From NCBI RefSeq assembly GCF_007750855.1, contig NZ_CP036291.1, positions 930,001-994,000 on the forward strand: 64,000 nucleotides of DNA. The letters run 5' to 3'. The DNA comes from Pirellulimonas nuda. Lineage in GTDB: Bacteria > Planctomycetota > Planctomycetia > Pirellulales > Lacipirellulaceae. Positions within the stretch are counted from its first letter, which is position 1; every line of letters starts with the position of its first letter. The notes under the pieces were generated by a model. It was given only the letters and a program-made list of their open reading frames with translations, searched no databases and was not told the DNA's origin. The translations under genes were made by a program, and so were the position numbers. This document shows positions 1 through 8,532 of the stretch, piece after piece.

Positions 1-104
1 CCGAGAACTAGCAACAACCGGCGCCCCTCCAGCCGACCGCCCGCCCGTCCCCCACACGACGGGCGGGCCCAGCGGGAGATCGGCGTCGCGCGGCGCCAAG
101 TGGG

Positions 105-174
105 CGAGCCGGAAGCGTCCGCGCCCGAAGGGACCACCGCCGCAGTCTCTTCGGGCGCGGACGCTTCCGGCTCG
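105..174. repeat. P1 palindrome, copy a (26-bp perfect arms)
   Basis: Two perfect 26-bp inverted arms (105-130 and 149-174) flank an 18-bp loop. The arm core is GCCGGAAGCGTCCGCGCCCG. A related palindrome lies at 16550-16623 and half of one at about 17433-17455, so this is a dispersed family. It sits about 150 bp upstream of the cyclophilin gene. The rest of bases 1-324 shows no supported gene; the only open frames there are low-complexity shadows. Confidence 0.85.
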
Positions 175-324
175 CTGCGTGAAACCGGTTCGAGCCCTTG
201 GTCAGGGGTTGTTCCCCCCGCAACCGGGCGTCATCTTGCACGCCTTACACCGATGTTTAACTCAGGCGCCCCCGTGCTCCTCGGTCGGCCGCCCGGCTCG
301 CAACCTACTACGAAGGAAACCCCG

Positions 325-759
325 ATGAAAGTCGCTACGTTCACCACGCCCCAGGGCGAGATCCGCGTCGAGCTGTTCGAGGACAAGACTCCCAAAACGG
401 TCGCCAACTTCGAGAAGCTGGCCGGCGAGGGTTTCTACGACGGTCTGAAGTTCCACCGCGTGATCGAGGACTTCATGATCCAGGGGGGCTGCCCCAAGGG
501 GACCGGCACCGGCGACCCCGGCTACAAGTTTGAGGACGAGTTCCACGCCGACCTCAAGCACGACAAGCCCGGCATCCTCAGCATGGCCAACAGCGGCCCC
601 AACACCAACGGCAGCCAGTTCTTCATCACCCACGTCCCGTGCCCCTGGCTCGACGGCAAGCACACGGTGTTCGGCGCCGTGCTGGGCGACGGCCAAGCGG
701 TGGTCGACGCGATCAAGCAGGGGGACAAGATGGAGAAGGTGACCGTGACCCAGGAGTGA
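325..759 (+). CDS. Peptidyl-prolyl cis-trans isomerase, cyclophilin type
   Basis: A 144-residue cyclophilin that catalyses cis-trans isomerisation of Xaa-Pro bonds. It has no signal peptide, so a cytoplasmic location is inferred. The signature [13 protein letters not shown] (residues 43-55) carries the catalytic Arg45 and active-site Phe50, Met51 and Gln53. SQFFIT (97-102) and [10 protein letters not shown] (108-117) complete the fold. The length is that of a minimal single-domain bacterial enzyme. The open frame extends upstream to base 100 through palindrome P1, but the ATG at 325 is preceded by GAAGGA at a good distance and matches where family members begin. It appears to be transcribed alone, ahead of a long hairpin element. 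Confidence 0.95.
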   Translation: MKVATFTTPQGEIRVELFEDKTPKTVANFEKLAGEGFYDGLKFHRVIEDFMIQGGCPKGTGTGDPGYKFEDEFHADLKHDKPGILSMANSGPNTNGSQFFITHVPCPWLDGKHTVFGAVLGDGQAVVDAIKQGDKMEKVTVTQE

Positions 760-805
760 TCTTGCGCGGAGGGCGCCCAATCGCGTCGAGTAATCCGCGA
801 GCCCC

Positions 806-886
806 AATGACCGAGCCTGAATGACCAATAGGCGCAAGCGATCGCTTGCGCCTATTGGTCATTCAGGCTTGGTCATCGGTCATCCT
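806..886. repeat. Heptad element E1, inverted, with 56-bp perfect palindrome
   Basis: Bases 814-869 form a perfect palindrome without a loop, centred between 841 and 842. With one mismatch the pairing extends to 807-876. The centre is the GCGCAAGCGAT/ATCGCTTGCGC core. The right side continues as 7-bp units of the type GGTCATT, CAGGCTT, GGTCATC, GGTCATC. The same core occurs between heptad arms at 3642-3728, 9391-9477 and 20031-20114. It lies between two genes of the same direction (cyclophilin and aldehyde dehydrogenase). Confidence 0.85.
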
Positions 887-977
887 GCTTCTCCGCGCAT
901 CTGCGAGAGTTTTCTTCGCTGCGCGGACGCACTAGAATATCGGGCGTCCGCCCAACACTCTTCCCCGGAGTCCTCTC

Positions 978-2447
978 ATGTCGACCACCGTTACTACCGT
1001 CCGTCGGCCGCAGGTGAAGCAGACCCAGTGTTTCATCGGCGGCAAGTGGGTCGACTCGGCCAGCGGCAAGACTTTTGAGACGATCCACCCCGCCACCGAA
1101 GAAGTGATCGCCGAGGTGGCCGAGGGGGACGCCGAGGACATCGACGCCGCGGTCGACGCGGCCCGCGAGGCGTTCGATCACGGCCCGTGGACGAAGATGG
1201 ACGCCCGCGACCGAGGCCGGCTGATGTACCGCTTCGCCGACCTGCTCGAGGAAGAGGCGGACGAGCTGGCGGGGCTCGAGACGCTGGACAACGGCAAGCC
1301 GATCCGCGACAGCAAGGGCGCCGACATCCCGCTGGTGATCGACACCATCCGTTACTACGCCGGCTGGGCGGACAAGCTGCAGGGCTCGACGATCCCGGTC
1401 CGCGGCGACCACTTTTGCTACACCCGCCGCGAGGCGGTGGGCGTGGTGGGGCAGATCATCCCGTGGAACTTCCCGGCGCTCATGGCGGCCTGGAAGTGGG
1501 GCCCGGCGCTGGCGACCGGCTGCACCATCGTGATGAAGCCCGCCGAGCAGACGCCGCTGTCGTGCCTGCGGATGGCCAAGCTGGCCCAGGAGGCGGGCAT
1601 CCCCGACGGCGTGATCAACGTGGTGCCCGGTTACGGCCCGACCGCCGGCGCCGCGCTGGTGCGGCACCCGGGCGTCGACAAGATCGCCTTTACCGGCGAG
1701 GGAGCCACGGCCAAGATTATCCAGAAGGAAGCGGCCGAGACGGTCAAGCGGCTGACGTTCGAGCTGGGGGGCAAGAGCCCCAACGTGGTGTTCGCGGACG
1801 CGGACCTGGACGCCGCGATCGCCGGCGCCCACTTCGGCCTCTACTTCAACCAGGGGCAGTGCTGCTGCGCCGGCAGCCGCGTGTTTGTTGAGGACTCCGT
1901 GCACGACCAGTTCGTCGAGCGTCTGGCGGGGATGAACTCTGCCCGGCAGGTGGGCGACCCCTTCGACCCTGCTACCGAGCAGGGCCCGCAGGTCGACAAG
2001 GACCAGTTCGACAAGATCATGAAGTACGTCGAGTACGGCCGCGAGGACGGCGCCGAGTGCGTCACCGGCGGCAAGCGCTTCGGCGAGAGCGGCTACTTCA
2101 TCGAGCCGACGCTGTTTACCGGCGTGAAGGACGAGATGCGGATCGCGACCGACGAGATCTTCGGCCCCGTGATGAGCGTGCTGAAGTTCAGCGACGCCGA
2201 AGAAGCGGCCGAGCGCGCCAACAAGACCATCTACGGCCTGGCCGCGGCGGTGTGGACACGCGACATCTCGAAGGCCCACCGCTTCGCCGCGAAGGTGCGG
2301 GCCGGCACCGTGTGGGTGAACTGCTACGACGCCTTCGACTCTGCGGCCCCCTTCGGCGGCTTCAAGCAGAGCGGCCTAGGCCGCGAGCTGGGCGCCGCGG
2401 GCCTCGACGCGTACACCGAGCTGAAGACGGTGACGGTGAAGTTGTGA
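978..2447 (+). CDS. Aldehyde dehydrogenase (ALDH1/2-like, NAD(P)-dependent)
   Basis: A 489-residue aldehyde dehydrogenase that oxidises an aldehyde to the acid with NAD(P)+; the substrate cannot be read from the sequence. Visible motifs are PWNFP with Asn164, FELGGKSP with general base Glu262, and [11 protein letters not shown] with three adjacent cysteines, of which Cys296 matches the catalytic position of ALDH1/2. The usual FTGSTEVG nucleotide loop reads FTGEGATA here (about 238-245), which is unusual. Full length, no signal peptide. The ATG at 978 has a weak CGGAG about 10 bp upstream. Monocistronic, preceded by the E1 palindrome and followed by a heptad array. Confidence 0.93.
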   Translation: MSTTVTTVRRPQVKQTQCFIGGKWVDSASGKTFETIHPATEEVIAEVAEGDAEDIDAAVDAAREAFDHGPWTKMDARDRGRLMYRFADLLEEEADELAGLETLDNGKPIRDSKGADIPLVIDTIRYYAGWADKLQGSTIPVRGDHFCYTRREAVGVVGQIIPWNFPALMAAWKWGPALATGCTIVMKPAEQTPLSCLRMAKLAQEAGIPDGVINVVPGYGPTAGAALVRHPGVDKIAFTGEGATAKIIQKEAAETVKRLTFELGGKSPNVVFADADLDAAIAGAHFGLYFNQGQCCCAGSRVFVEDSVHDQFVERLAGMNSARQVGDPFDPATEQGPQVDKDQFDKIMKYVEYGREDGAECVTGGKRFGESGYFIEPTLFTGVKDEMRIATDEIFGPVMSVLKFSDAEEAAERANKTIYGLAAAVWTRDISKAHRFAAKVRAGTVWVNCYDAFDSAAPFGGFKQSGLGRELGAAGLDAYTELKTVTVKL

Positions 2448-2452
2448 GAGAG

Positions 2453-2487
2453 GCGTTAGGTTTTAGGCCTTAGGCGATAGGTGTTAG
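2453..2487. repeat. Heptad element E2 (five direct 7-mers ending in TAG)
   Basis: Five contiguous 7-bp units: GCGTTAG, GTTTTAG, GCCTTAG, GCGATAG, GTGTTAG. They start six bases after the aldehyde dehydrogenase stop codon. The same NNNNTAG pattern recurs at 8309-8343. The remaining spacer to 2684 shows no gene. Confidence 0.75.
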
Positions 2488-2684
2488 TGGCTGCTCGTTG
2501 GTTGCGAGACACTTGGCGCCGCACGTCGTCCACTGCTAGCAGCGCGTGCTTCCGGTCCAGAATTCCCTCTCGCCCCGCTTGGGGCCACTTGGTACCGTCC
2601 GCGCCCCGCTACGACCCTGGCGCTCACCCGTGGGCGCCCGACTAGGCCCGGAAGGATCCGCGGCCGCACGCTAAGGAGCAGAGC

Positions 2685-3638
2685 ATGGATGCTCGCCGCC
2701 CCCGGGCTACCGCTACGGCCGCACTTGCGGCCCTGTTGCTTTTGATCGCCCCCGCCGCGTTGGCCACGTCTGGCTACCGCACGGCCAACTTTGTGGTCTC
2801 TGCCCCGTCGGCCGAACTGGCCCGTGAGATCGGCGAGACGGCCGAGATCCTGCGGAAGCAGCTCGCCGTGGAGTGGACGGGCAAGGAAATGCCCAACTGG
2901 CCCAAGCCGTGCCCGATCAAGGCCCGCGTACATCCGAACCTGGGCGCCGGGGGCCAAACGAGCTTCGTGTTCGACCGCGGTCAGGTGTTCAACTGGGACA
3001 TGGAGGTGCAGGGCTCGCGCGAGCGGGTGCTCGACTCGGTGCTGCCGCACGAGATCACGCACACCGTGTTCGCGTGCCACTTCCGCCGGCCGCTGCCGCG
3101 CTGGGCGGACGAGGGCGCCTGCACCACCGTTGAAGACCGCAGCGAGATCGCCAAGCAAGAGCGGATGCTGATCGGTTTCCTCAAGGCTGGCGACGGGATC
3201 CCCTTCTCGCGGATGTTCGCGATGAAGGAATACCCCGCCAAAGTGCTGCCGCTGTACGCACAGGGCCATTCACTGACGCAGTTCTTGCTCGAACGCCGTG
3301 GCAAGGAAACCTTCATGGCCTTTGTCGCGGACGGCATGCAGGACGAGAACTGGCCCCGCGCCGTGAAGGCGCACTACGAGCACGAAAACCTGCTCGAACT
3401 GCAATTGGCCTGGAACGACTGGGTCCGCGTCGGCCGCCCGCGGCTGGAGCGCGAAGACGGCGTGGGGCTGGCGTCTGCCACGCGGCCCGCGTCCCAGCCG
3501 GTGCAGGTCGCAGCGGCGACCAACAGTGTCTATTCGGCATCGCTCACCCCCGCGGAGTCGGCCAAACCGGCCAGCGGTGCGGTGAAGAGTGGCTCGATCT
3601 ACGACGCCTCGAACACCAGCGGCACGATCTGGCGCTGA
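2685..3638 (+). CDS. Exported putative zinc metallopeptidase (HExxH)
   Basis: A 317-residue protein with an N-terminal signal sequence (Arg-rich start, hydrophobic stretch about 11-27, cleavage near Ala-Leu-Ala-Thr). HEITH at 122-126 is a gluzincin-type zinc motif, and WADEGA at 140-145 supplies a candidate third ligand, Glu143, as in peptidase-MA-like families. This indicates an exported peptidase, but the substrate is unknown and activity is inferred. The C-terminal about 70 residues are low-complexity Ala/Ser/Thr. The first ATG is used, about 10 bp after AAGGAG. The gene converges on cdsA, with heptad element E3 filling the junction. Confidence 0.75.
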   Translation: MDARRPRATATAALAALLLLIAPAALATSGYRTANFVVSAPSAELAREIGETAEILRKQLAVEWTGKEMPNWPKPCPIKARVHPNLGAGGQTSFVFDRGQVFNWDMEVQGSRERVLDSVLPHEITHTVFACHFRRPLPRWADEGACTTVEDRSEIAKQERMLIGFLKAGDGIPFSRMFAMKEYPAKVLPLYAQGHSLTQFLLERRGKETFMAFVADGMQDENWPRAVKAHYEHENLLELQLAWNDWVRVGRPRLEREDGVGLASATRPASQPVQVAAATNSVYSASLTPAESAKPASGAVKSGSIYDASNTSGTIWR

Positions 3639-3641
3639 TCT

Positions 3642-3728
3642 GTCCGTGGTCCGTTGTCCGTAGTCCGTTGCACGCGCAAGCGATCTGCAACGGACAACTG
3701 GCAACTGGAAACTTGCAACGGACAACTA
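3642..3728. repeat. Heptad element E3 (inverted arms, GCGCAAGCGAT core)
   Basis: Left arm: four 7-mers (GTCCGTG, GTCCGTT, GTCCGTA, GTCCGTT) at 3642-3669. Core: CGCGCAAGCGATC at about 3673-3685. Right arm: six 7-mers (GCAACGG, ACAACTG, GCAACTG, GAAACTT, GCAACGG, ACAACTA) at 3687-3728, roughly the reverse complement of the left. The cdsA stop codon (3726-3728) lies in the last unit. It fills the junction between convergent genes. Confidence 0.85.
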
Positions 3729-4667
3729 CCCCACCAGCAGCAGCTTCGACACGTGGTAGAACACGGGCGCCGCGAAGCAGATGGCGTCGATGCGGTCGAG
3801 CACGCCGCCGTGCCCCTCGACCAGCGTGCCGAAGTCGCTCACGCCGCGGTCGCGTTTGATGGCGCTCATGGTCATCGCGCCGGCGAAGCCCATCACCGCC
3901 ACCAGCATCGACACCAACGCGGCGTGCCACAGCTCGGTGTAGGGGGTGGCCCAGTAGAGGGCCATGCCGATGAGCGCCGTGGTGGCCGACCCCCCCAGCA
4001 GCCCCTCCCAGGTGCGGGCCGCGTTGATTTCCGGCGCGATCACGTGCCGGCCATACAGCCGGCTCCAGACAAACTGCACCGCCTCGCTGACGATCGTGAT
4101 GACGATGAAGAAAAACAGCAGCCGGGCGCGTTTGGCGTCGTCGAGACCCGGGGCGTCTAGGTACAGCAGCGCGGGGGCGTAGCTCAGGCAATAGACGCAC
4201 ACCAGCAGCGCGCACTGGATCTTGGCCACCCGCTCAAGGAACCGCTTGGCGTCGCCGGCGATCGCTACCCGCAGCGGGATGAACAGGAACGCGTAGACCG
4301 GGATCAAGATGCTGTAGACGCTGTAGTAGTCCATGCCGACCAGCAGGTACTGCAGCGGGGTGAAGAAGAAGAACACCCAAAATAGCGCGCGGTGGTCGCC
4401 GGGACGCGTGGGGGTGAGCGTGATGAACTCACGCAGCGCCTGGAAGCTCACCACCCCGAACATCGCCACGGTGAGGCTCTTGGAGATGAACGCCACGGCC
4501 ATGAACGAGCAGATGGTCCACCAGGCCCGCAGGCGGCTGTTGAAGCTCTCCACCGCTACGGGGTTGAGCCCCAGGTGGTGCATCCGCGTCAGCAGCCGTC
4601 CGATGAGGGTCGCGGCCCCGAGCAGGCCGACCACCGTTGCGGCCAGCGCCCAGCTTGATTGGTTCAT
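3726..4667 (-). CDS. cdsA: Phosphatidate cytidylyltransferase (CDP-diglyceride synthase)
   Basis: A 313-residue multi-spanning membrane enzyme that makes CDP-diacylglycerol from phosphatidate and CTP, the precursor of membrane phospholipids. Several hydrophobic segments are visible from the N-terminus (about 6-25) onward. The family signature lies near the C-terminus: KRDRGVSDFGTLVEGHGGVL followed by DRID, with the Asp and Gly-Gly residues expected for CdsA. The start ATG overlaps the plsC stop codon by 4 bp (ATGA), so the two are probably translationally coupled. The stop TAG lies inside heptad element E3, so the final residues end where the repeat begins. Confidence 0.92.
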   Translation of the reverse strand: MNQSSWALAATVVGLLGAATLIGRLLTRMHHLGLNPVAVESFNSRLRAWWTICSFMAVAFISKSLTVAMFGVVSFQALREFITLTPTRPGDHRALFWVFFFFTPLQYLLVGMDYYSVYSILIPVYAFLFIPLRVAIAGDAKRFLERVAKIQCALLVCVYCLSYAPALLYLDAPGLDDAKRARLLFFFIVITIVSEAVQFVWSRLYGRHVIAPEINAARTWEGLLGGSATTALIGMALYWATPYTELWHAALVSMLVAVMGFAGAMTMSAIKRDRGVSDFGTLVEGHGGVLDRIDAICFAAPVFYHVSKLLLVG

Positions 4668-5344
4668 CCCGCGGCCCCCGCGGGCGGGGTGGGTCCCAGC
4701 GGCGCCGGCAGGCCCGTGCGGCTGTGATCCGGCTCCTCGCGGTAGGCCTCGCCCAGCTTGATCACGGCGCTACGGGCCCGGGCTAGGAAGTCGACCTTCG
4801 ACTCGCCCCGCTCGAGCCACATCGGCGGCCCGAAGGTCACCGTGGTGAGCAGCGGGATCGGCAGGTACTCGTCCCGCGGCAGCACCCGGTTCATGTTGTT
4901 CAGGTAGACCGGGATCAGCTCGAGGTCGGGCCGCTTGCGGGCCATGTAGTACAGGCCGCTCTTGAACTCGCCGATGGCGACGCCGTCGCTGCGGCCCCCC
5001 TCGGGGAAGATGATCACGGAGTGCTCCTGGCCGATCTCGCGGAGCATCACGTCTACGGGGCTCTGGTGCACCTTGACCTCGTGCCGGTCGATCAGCAGCG
5101 CGTTGTAGGCCCGGGCCAGCTTTCGGCGGAACCAGTTCTGCGACCAGTAGTCCTTGGCGGCCACCGGGCGGGTGATCTTGCGGACGTGGGCGGGCAGGGC
5201 GGACCAGACCAAGATCACGTCGATGTGGCTGGTGTGGTTGGCGAAGTAGACCCGCTGGGTCGTGTCCGGCTGGGAATCAACCCAGCGCACGCTCGCCCCC
5301 CCCATAAACTTGGCGAGCAGGTTGATCGCGATTTCGGTGAGCAT
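4664..5344 (-). CDS. plsC: 1-acyl-sn-glycerol-3-phosphate acyltransferase
   Basis: A 226-residue acyltransferase of the PlsC family that acylates lysophosphatidate to phosphatidate, the substrate of the coupled downstream enzyme CdsA. The catalytic HX4D motif is NHTSHID (36-42, His37 and Asp42), and the glycerol-phosphate-binding block is FPEGGRS (113-119). A hydrophobic N-terminus suggests membrane association. Overlap of 4 bp with cdsA on the minus strand makes a two-gene phospholipid operon. The Pro/Ala-rich last 15 residues are not part of the family domain. Confidence 0.92.
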   Translation of the reverse strand: MLTEIAINLLAKFMGGASVRWVDSQPDTTQRVYFANHTSHIDVILVWSALPAHVRKITRPVAAKDYWSQNWFRRKLARAYNALLIDRHEVKVHQSPVDVMLREIGQEHSVIIFPEGGRSDGVAIGEFKSGLYYMARKRPDLELIPVYLNNMNRVLPRDEYLPIPLLTTVTFGPPMWLERGESKVDFLARARSAVIKLGEAYREEPDHSRTGLPAPLGPTPPAGAAG

Positions 5345-5432
5345 TGCTCGTCAAAAGGGGGGCGTGGCTGCTTTGATTATGCACAGCGGGGCGCCCGCGG
5401 ACGAGTGTCGCCCGAAGAGCCTTCGGCCCTTG

Positions 5433-5460
5433 GCAATTAGCCGTCAGCGGTCAGCTTTCA
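5433..5460. repeat. Heptad element E4 (four direct 7-mers)
   Basis: Units GCAATTA, GCCGTCA, GCGGTCA, GCTTTCA in strict 7-bp register. The stop codon of the glycosyltransferase gene (5451-5453 on the minus strand) lies in the third unit, and the fourth codes for its last residues. The units resemble those of E8 at 13939-13966. Confidence 0.75.
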
Positions 5461-6650
5461 GCCGGATGAACCAGGAGCGCCGGCGCCCGCAGGTCGAGCG
5501 TCGCCAGATCGCCTGGCGCCCCCGCTGGCTGGCGCATCGGGCGACGCGAGGACTTTCTTTGGTAGAGATCTTCGAGCAATTCCTCGTACCCCTCGACCAT
5601 CACGCTGAGCGACCGCTGCTGCACCACCCACGTGCGGCCGGCGCGGCCGTAGGCCTCGGCTCGCAGGGGGTCGCACAGCAGCTCGGCGACGCGGTCGACC
5701 ATGGCGGCTTGGTCGTCGCTGTCGACCAGGCAGCCCGTTTGGCCCTCGGTGACCGTTTCGGCGACCGATCCGACCCGCGTCGCCACCACCGGGCGGCCGA
5801 CCGCCATCGCTTCGAGGATGGACACCGGGCTGGCCTCGATCCGCGAGGTGAGGGTCATCACGTCCGTGGCGCCGATCACGCGGGGCACGTCGTCACGATT
5901 GCCCAGGAAGCAGACGTAATCGGCCAGGCCGAGCTCTTGGGCCAGCGCCTCGAGCTCTGCGCGGCGCGGGCCGTCGCCGATCACCAAGAACCGCGCGTCG
6001 CGTAGCTGCCGCCGGACCAGGGCCGCGACGTGCAGGAACATCTCGTGGTTCTTCTCGGGCCGCAGCGCGGCGAGGATGCCAACCACCGGCGCGGTGGGGT
6101 GCAGCCCCAGCTCGGCCCGGATGGCGGCGCGGTCTACCGGCGGCGCGAACCGCTGAGTGTCGACCCCGTTGGGGATCACAAACACCTTCGCGGCGGGGAA
6201 GCGTTCCTGCTCTACCAGGAACCGGCCGTGCGAGGGGGCGCAGCCGATGAAGGCGTCGGTCCACGGCGTGAGCATGCGGTTCAGCCGGCCCACCACGTCG
6301 GGCCAGCCGGTGCTGTGCAGCGCCGCGGCGATCACCGGCACGCCGGCCCGCTTGGCCGCGAGCCGGCCCCAGAACATCTTGTCGCCGGCGCCCACGGTCA
6401 CCACCGCGTCGATCTTGCGCTTGCGCAGCAGCCGCGCGAGCCGGGGCAGCACCCTCAGGTCGTGCTTGCCCGACAGCAGGTTGGCGTGCACCGGCACCTC
6501 GTCGGCCAGCAGGTCCCCCAGCGGGCCGCGGTCCTTGAGGCAGACCAGCTCTGGCTGGAACCGGGTGCGGTCGAGCCGGCGGATCAGGTTCACCAGCAGC
6601 GTCTCGGCACCCCCGACGATCATGGTTGTTTGGATGAAGGCGACGCGCAT
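5451..6650 (-). CDS. Glycosyltransferase family 4-type (exopolysaccharide locus)
   Basis: A 399-residue GT-B glycosyltransferase. It begins MRVAFIQTTMIVGGAET, a typical N-terminal Rossmann loop with the GGAE motif. The C-terminal donor domain has GILAALRPEKNHE and, near residue 310-330, the EAMAVGRPVVAT segment with the family Glu. It likely transfers a sugar from a nucleotide donor onto a lipid-linked glycan at the inner membrane; donor and acceptor are unknown. The open frame extends upstream through the heptad array E5, which encodes an implausible His/Ser/Thr repeat, so the ATG at 6650 is chosen. Its C-terminal end and stop codon lie in heptad element E4. Confidence 0.9.
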   Translation of the reverse strand: MRVAFIQTTMIVGGAETLLVNLIRRLDRTRFQPELVCLKDRGPLGDLLADEVPVHANLLSGKHDLRVLPRLARLLRKRKIDAVVTVGAGDKMFWGRLAAKRAGVPVIAAALHSTGWPDVVGRLNRMLTPWTDAFIGCAPSHGRFLVEQERFPAAKVFVIPNGVDTQRFAPPVDRAAIRAELGLHPTAPVVGILAALRPEKNHEMFLHVAALVRRQLRDARFLVIGDGPRRAELEALAQELGLADYVCFLGNRDDVPRVIGATDVMTLTSRIEASPVSILEAMAVGRPVVATRVGSVAETVTEGQTGCLVDSDDQAAMVDRVAELLCDPLRAEAYGRAGRTWVVQQRSLSVMVEGYEELLEDLYQRKSSRRPMRQPAGAPGDLATLDLRAPALLVHPAES

Positions 6651-6660
6651 GGCGGAGGGA

Positions 6661-6798
<138 letters not shown>

Positions 6799-6822
6799 GG
6801 GGAACGCCCTTTAGCCGTGGGG

Positions 6823-8256
6823 CTACGCTCCCGCGGCGCGGGGGAAAACGCCCAGACGCAACGTGCCCGCCTTGGCGAGCTCCTCCGGAGAGAACACCAC
6901 CCGCCTAGCAAGCATCGCGACGCACAGCATCAAGGCCGCGGCGGCGGGGCCCGCCGTCAGCGCCGCCGGCGCTGCGCACAGCAGCAGCGTGCCGCGGTGC
7001 AGTCGCATCCCCAGACGTTGGTTGACGATCAACTGGCCGACGAGCGCCAGCAGCGTGGCGAGCGCCGTGGCGACCACCGCCCCCAGCAGCCCGAGCCGCG
7101 GCAGCAGCAACAGGTTCAGCAGCACGTTGGCGAGCAGCCCCGCGGCCAGCGGCAACGCACAGCGGCGCGACTTCTCTGCACAGAACGCGTAGGTCTGCGC
7201 CACCATCATCACGCCGAACCACACGCAGGCCACGACCGCCCACGGCAGCACGGCCAGCCCCTCGGCGTACTTGCCCGGGAAGGCCGTGGCGAACAGCCAG
7301 GGGCAGCCGACCAGCACGGCGCAGCCGCCGGCGAGCATGCCCAGCGCGGTGAGCTTGAGTGTAAGGTTGAGCTGGTCGGACACCTCGTCGCGGCGGCCCT
7401 GCTCCCAGGCGTGGCTGAGGTGGGGCGTCACCGCGCCGACCAGCAGGTTGGCGATCGACACCATCAACGCCGGCACGATGTTGGCCGCGTGGTAGTTGCC
7501 CACCTGCGCAAGGGCCGCAGTCGCGTCGAAGCCGCCGAAGTGGAGGATCATGTAGCGGTCGATCACCGCAAACAGGTTCGCCAGCAGGTTGGCCACCCAG
7601 ATCCAGATGGCGAACCGCATCAGCGGGGGCCAGAACTCGCGGTGCGCCACCGGCTCGGCGGTGTCCTGCTCGCCGCGGGCCTCGATTGCCGCGCGGACCC
7701 CCACGGCCAGCAGAGACGCCACACAGGCCAGCCCGTAGGCGACGACGATGCTCTCTGCACGGGGGCCCCAGGTCAGCAGCAGCGTCACCGCAATCAACGC
7801 AAACGCGGTGCTCTGGAAAAAGTGCATCGCGGAGACCAGCCGGAACAGCCGCATCCCGGCCAGCACCGCCTCGGCAAAGTGGTGCGCGATCACCGCGGCG
7901 AGCGTCAGCGCCACCAGCGTCATCAGCCCGGCCCGCGCAGGGTCGCCGAACACCAGCTCCGCCATCGGCGCGCGGAACAATATCAGTGCAGCCACCGCGG
8001 CGGCCGACAGCAGCGCCGTCCACAGCGTGGTGCGTCGCAAGAAGAGCCGCAGCCGGCCCTGCTCGCGGAAACGCACCAGGTACCTGCCGAACGACCCCGG
8101 GAGCCCCAGCACCGCCAACGGCGCCGCCAGCAGCAAGAACCCGTAGGCCATCTCCCAGCGGCCCAGCGCCTCGGCGTCGAGCCACCGGCAGAACAGCACC
8201 CCGCGGCCGAAGCCGATGGAGCGCTGCACCACCGTCACGGCGAGCAGCACCACCAC
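6823..8256 (-). CDS. Polysaccharide flippase (Wzx/MATE-like)
   Basis: A 477-residue membrane protein with about twelve to fourteen hydrophobic segments spread over its whole length. The layout and the early motif IGFGRGVLFCRWLDAEALG are those of Wzx/MviN-type exporters. It is predicted to flip lipid-linked glycan repeat units across the inner membrane, which suits the surrounding glycosyltransferase, ligase and chain-length genes. The start is uncertain: only a GTG at 8256 is available. Residues encoded upstream (SLVPETLASS) look like family sequence, but the frame has no ATG, GTG or TTG before a stop at 8326-8328, which lies in heptad element E6. A displaced or non-standard start is possible. 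Confidence 0.88.
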   Translation of the reverse strand: MVVLLAVTVVQRSIGFGRGVLFCRWLDAEALGRWEMAYGFLLLAAPLAVLGLPGSFGRYLVRFREQGRLRLFLRRTTLWTALLSAAAVAALILFRAPMAELVFGDPARAGLMTLVALTLAAVIAHHFAEAVLAGMRLFRLVSAMHFFQSTAFALIAVTLLLTWGPRAESIVVAYGLACVASLLAVGVRAAIEARGEQDTAEPVAHREFWPPLMRFAIWIWVANLLANLFAVIDRYMILHFGGFDATAALAQVGNYHAANIVPALMVSIANLLVGAVTPHLSHAWEQGRRDEVSDQLNLTLKLTALGMLAGGCAVLVGCPWLFATAFPGKYAEGLAVLPWAVVACVWFGVMMVAQTYAFCAEKSRRCALPLAAGLLANVLLNLLLLPRLGLLGAVVATALATLLALVGQLIVNQRLGMRLHRGTLLLCAAPAALTAGPAAAALMLCVAMLARRVVFSPEELAKAGTLRLGVFPRAAGA

Positions 8257-8308
8257 GCTCGAAGCGAGCGTCTCGGGGACGAGCGATGGGCGAGCGGGTT
8301 TGATGGGG

Positions 8309-8343
8309 GTGGTAGGTGTTAGGTGTTAGGTAGTAGTCGTTAG
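8309..8343. repeat. Heptad element E6 (five direct 7-mers ending in TAG)
   Basis: Units GTGGTAG, GTGTTAG, GTGTTAG, GTAGTAG, TCGTTAG. They match the pattern of E2 and lie directly upstream of the flippase reading frame on the minus strand, supplying the in-frame stop that limits its 5' end. Confidence 0.75.
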
Positions 8344-8394
8344 CAATTCATGGTGGGTAGCGCCCCACGGCAGAGCCCGCAGGGCGACCCGTAT

Positions 8395-8532
8395 CCCCCA
8401 CCCCCCGCAGGGGGAGGGGGCGGGAGCGGGTACACGCGTCGCCCCCGCATCCGCTAGTCAAGTCGCGTTGAGTGATCGAGTTGGCCAGGCTGTGTACCCA
8501 CGCCAACCCCCTCCCCCTGAAGGGGGAGGGGG
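8395..8532. repeat. Pair of C5NC5/G5NG5 palindromes
   Basis: Two small palindromes with arms close to CCCCCACCCCC/GGGGGAGGGGG (8395-8420) and CCCCCTCCCCC/GGGGGAGGGGG (8507-8532). The second lies inside the 3' end of the polysaccharide deacetylase gene and encodes Pro-Leu-Pro-Leu-Gln-Gly-Glu-Gly in its tail. Translated tails of this type are common where this widespread repeat enters a gene end. Confidence 0.7.

Noticed and set aside
873..2279. Long open frame opposite the aldehyde dehydrogenase gene
   Set aside because: A 468-codon antisense frame, but its product is low-complexity His/Arg/Gly/Leu without domains. High GC at third positions produces such frames opposite most genes here; the sense gene is certain.
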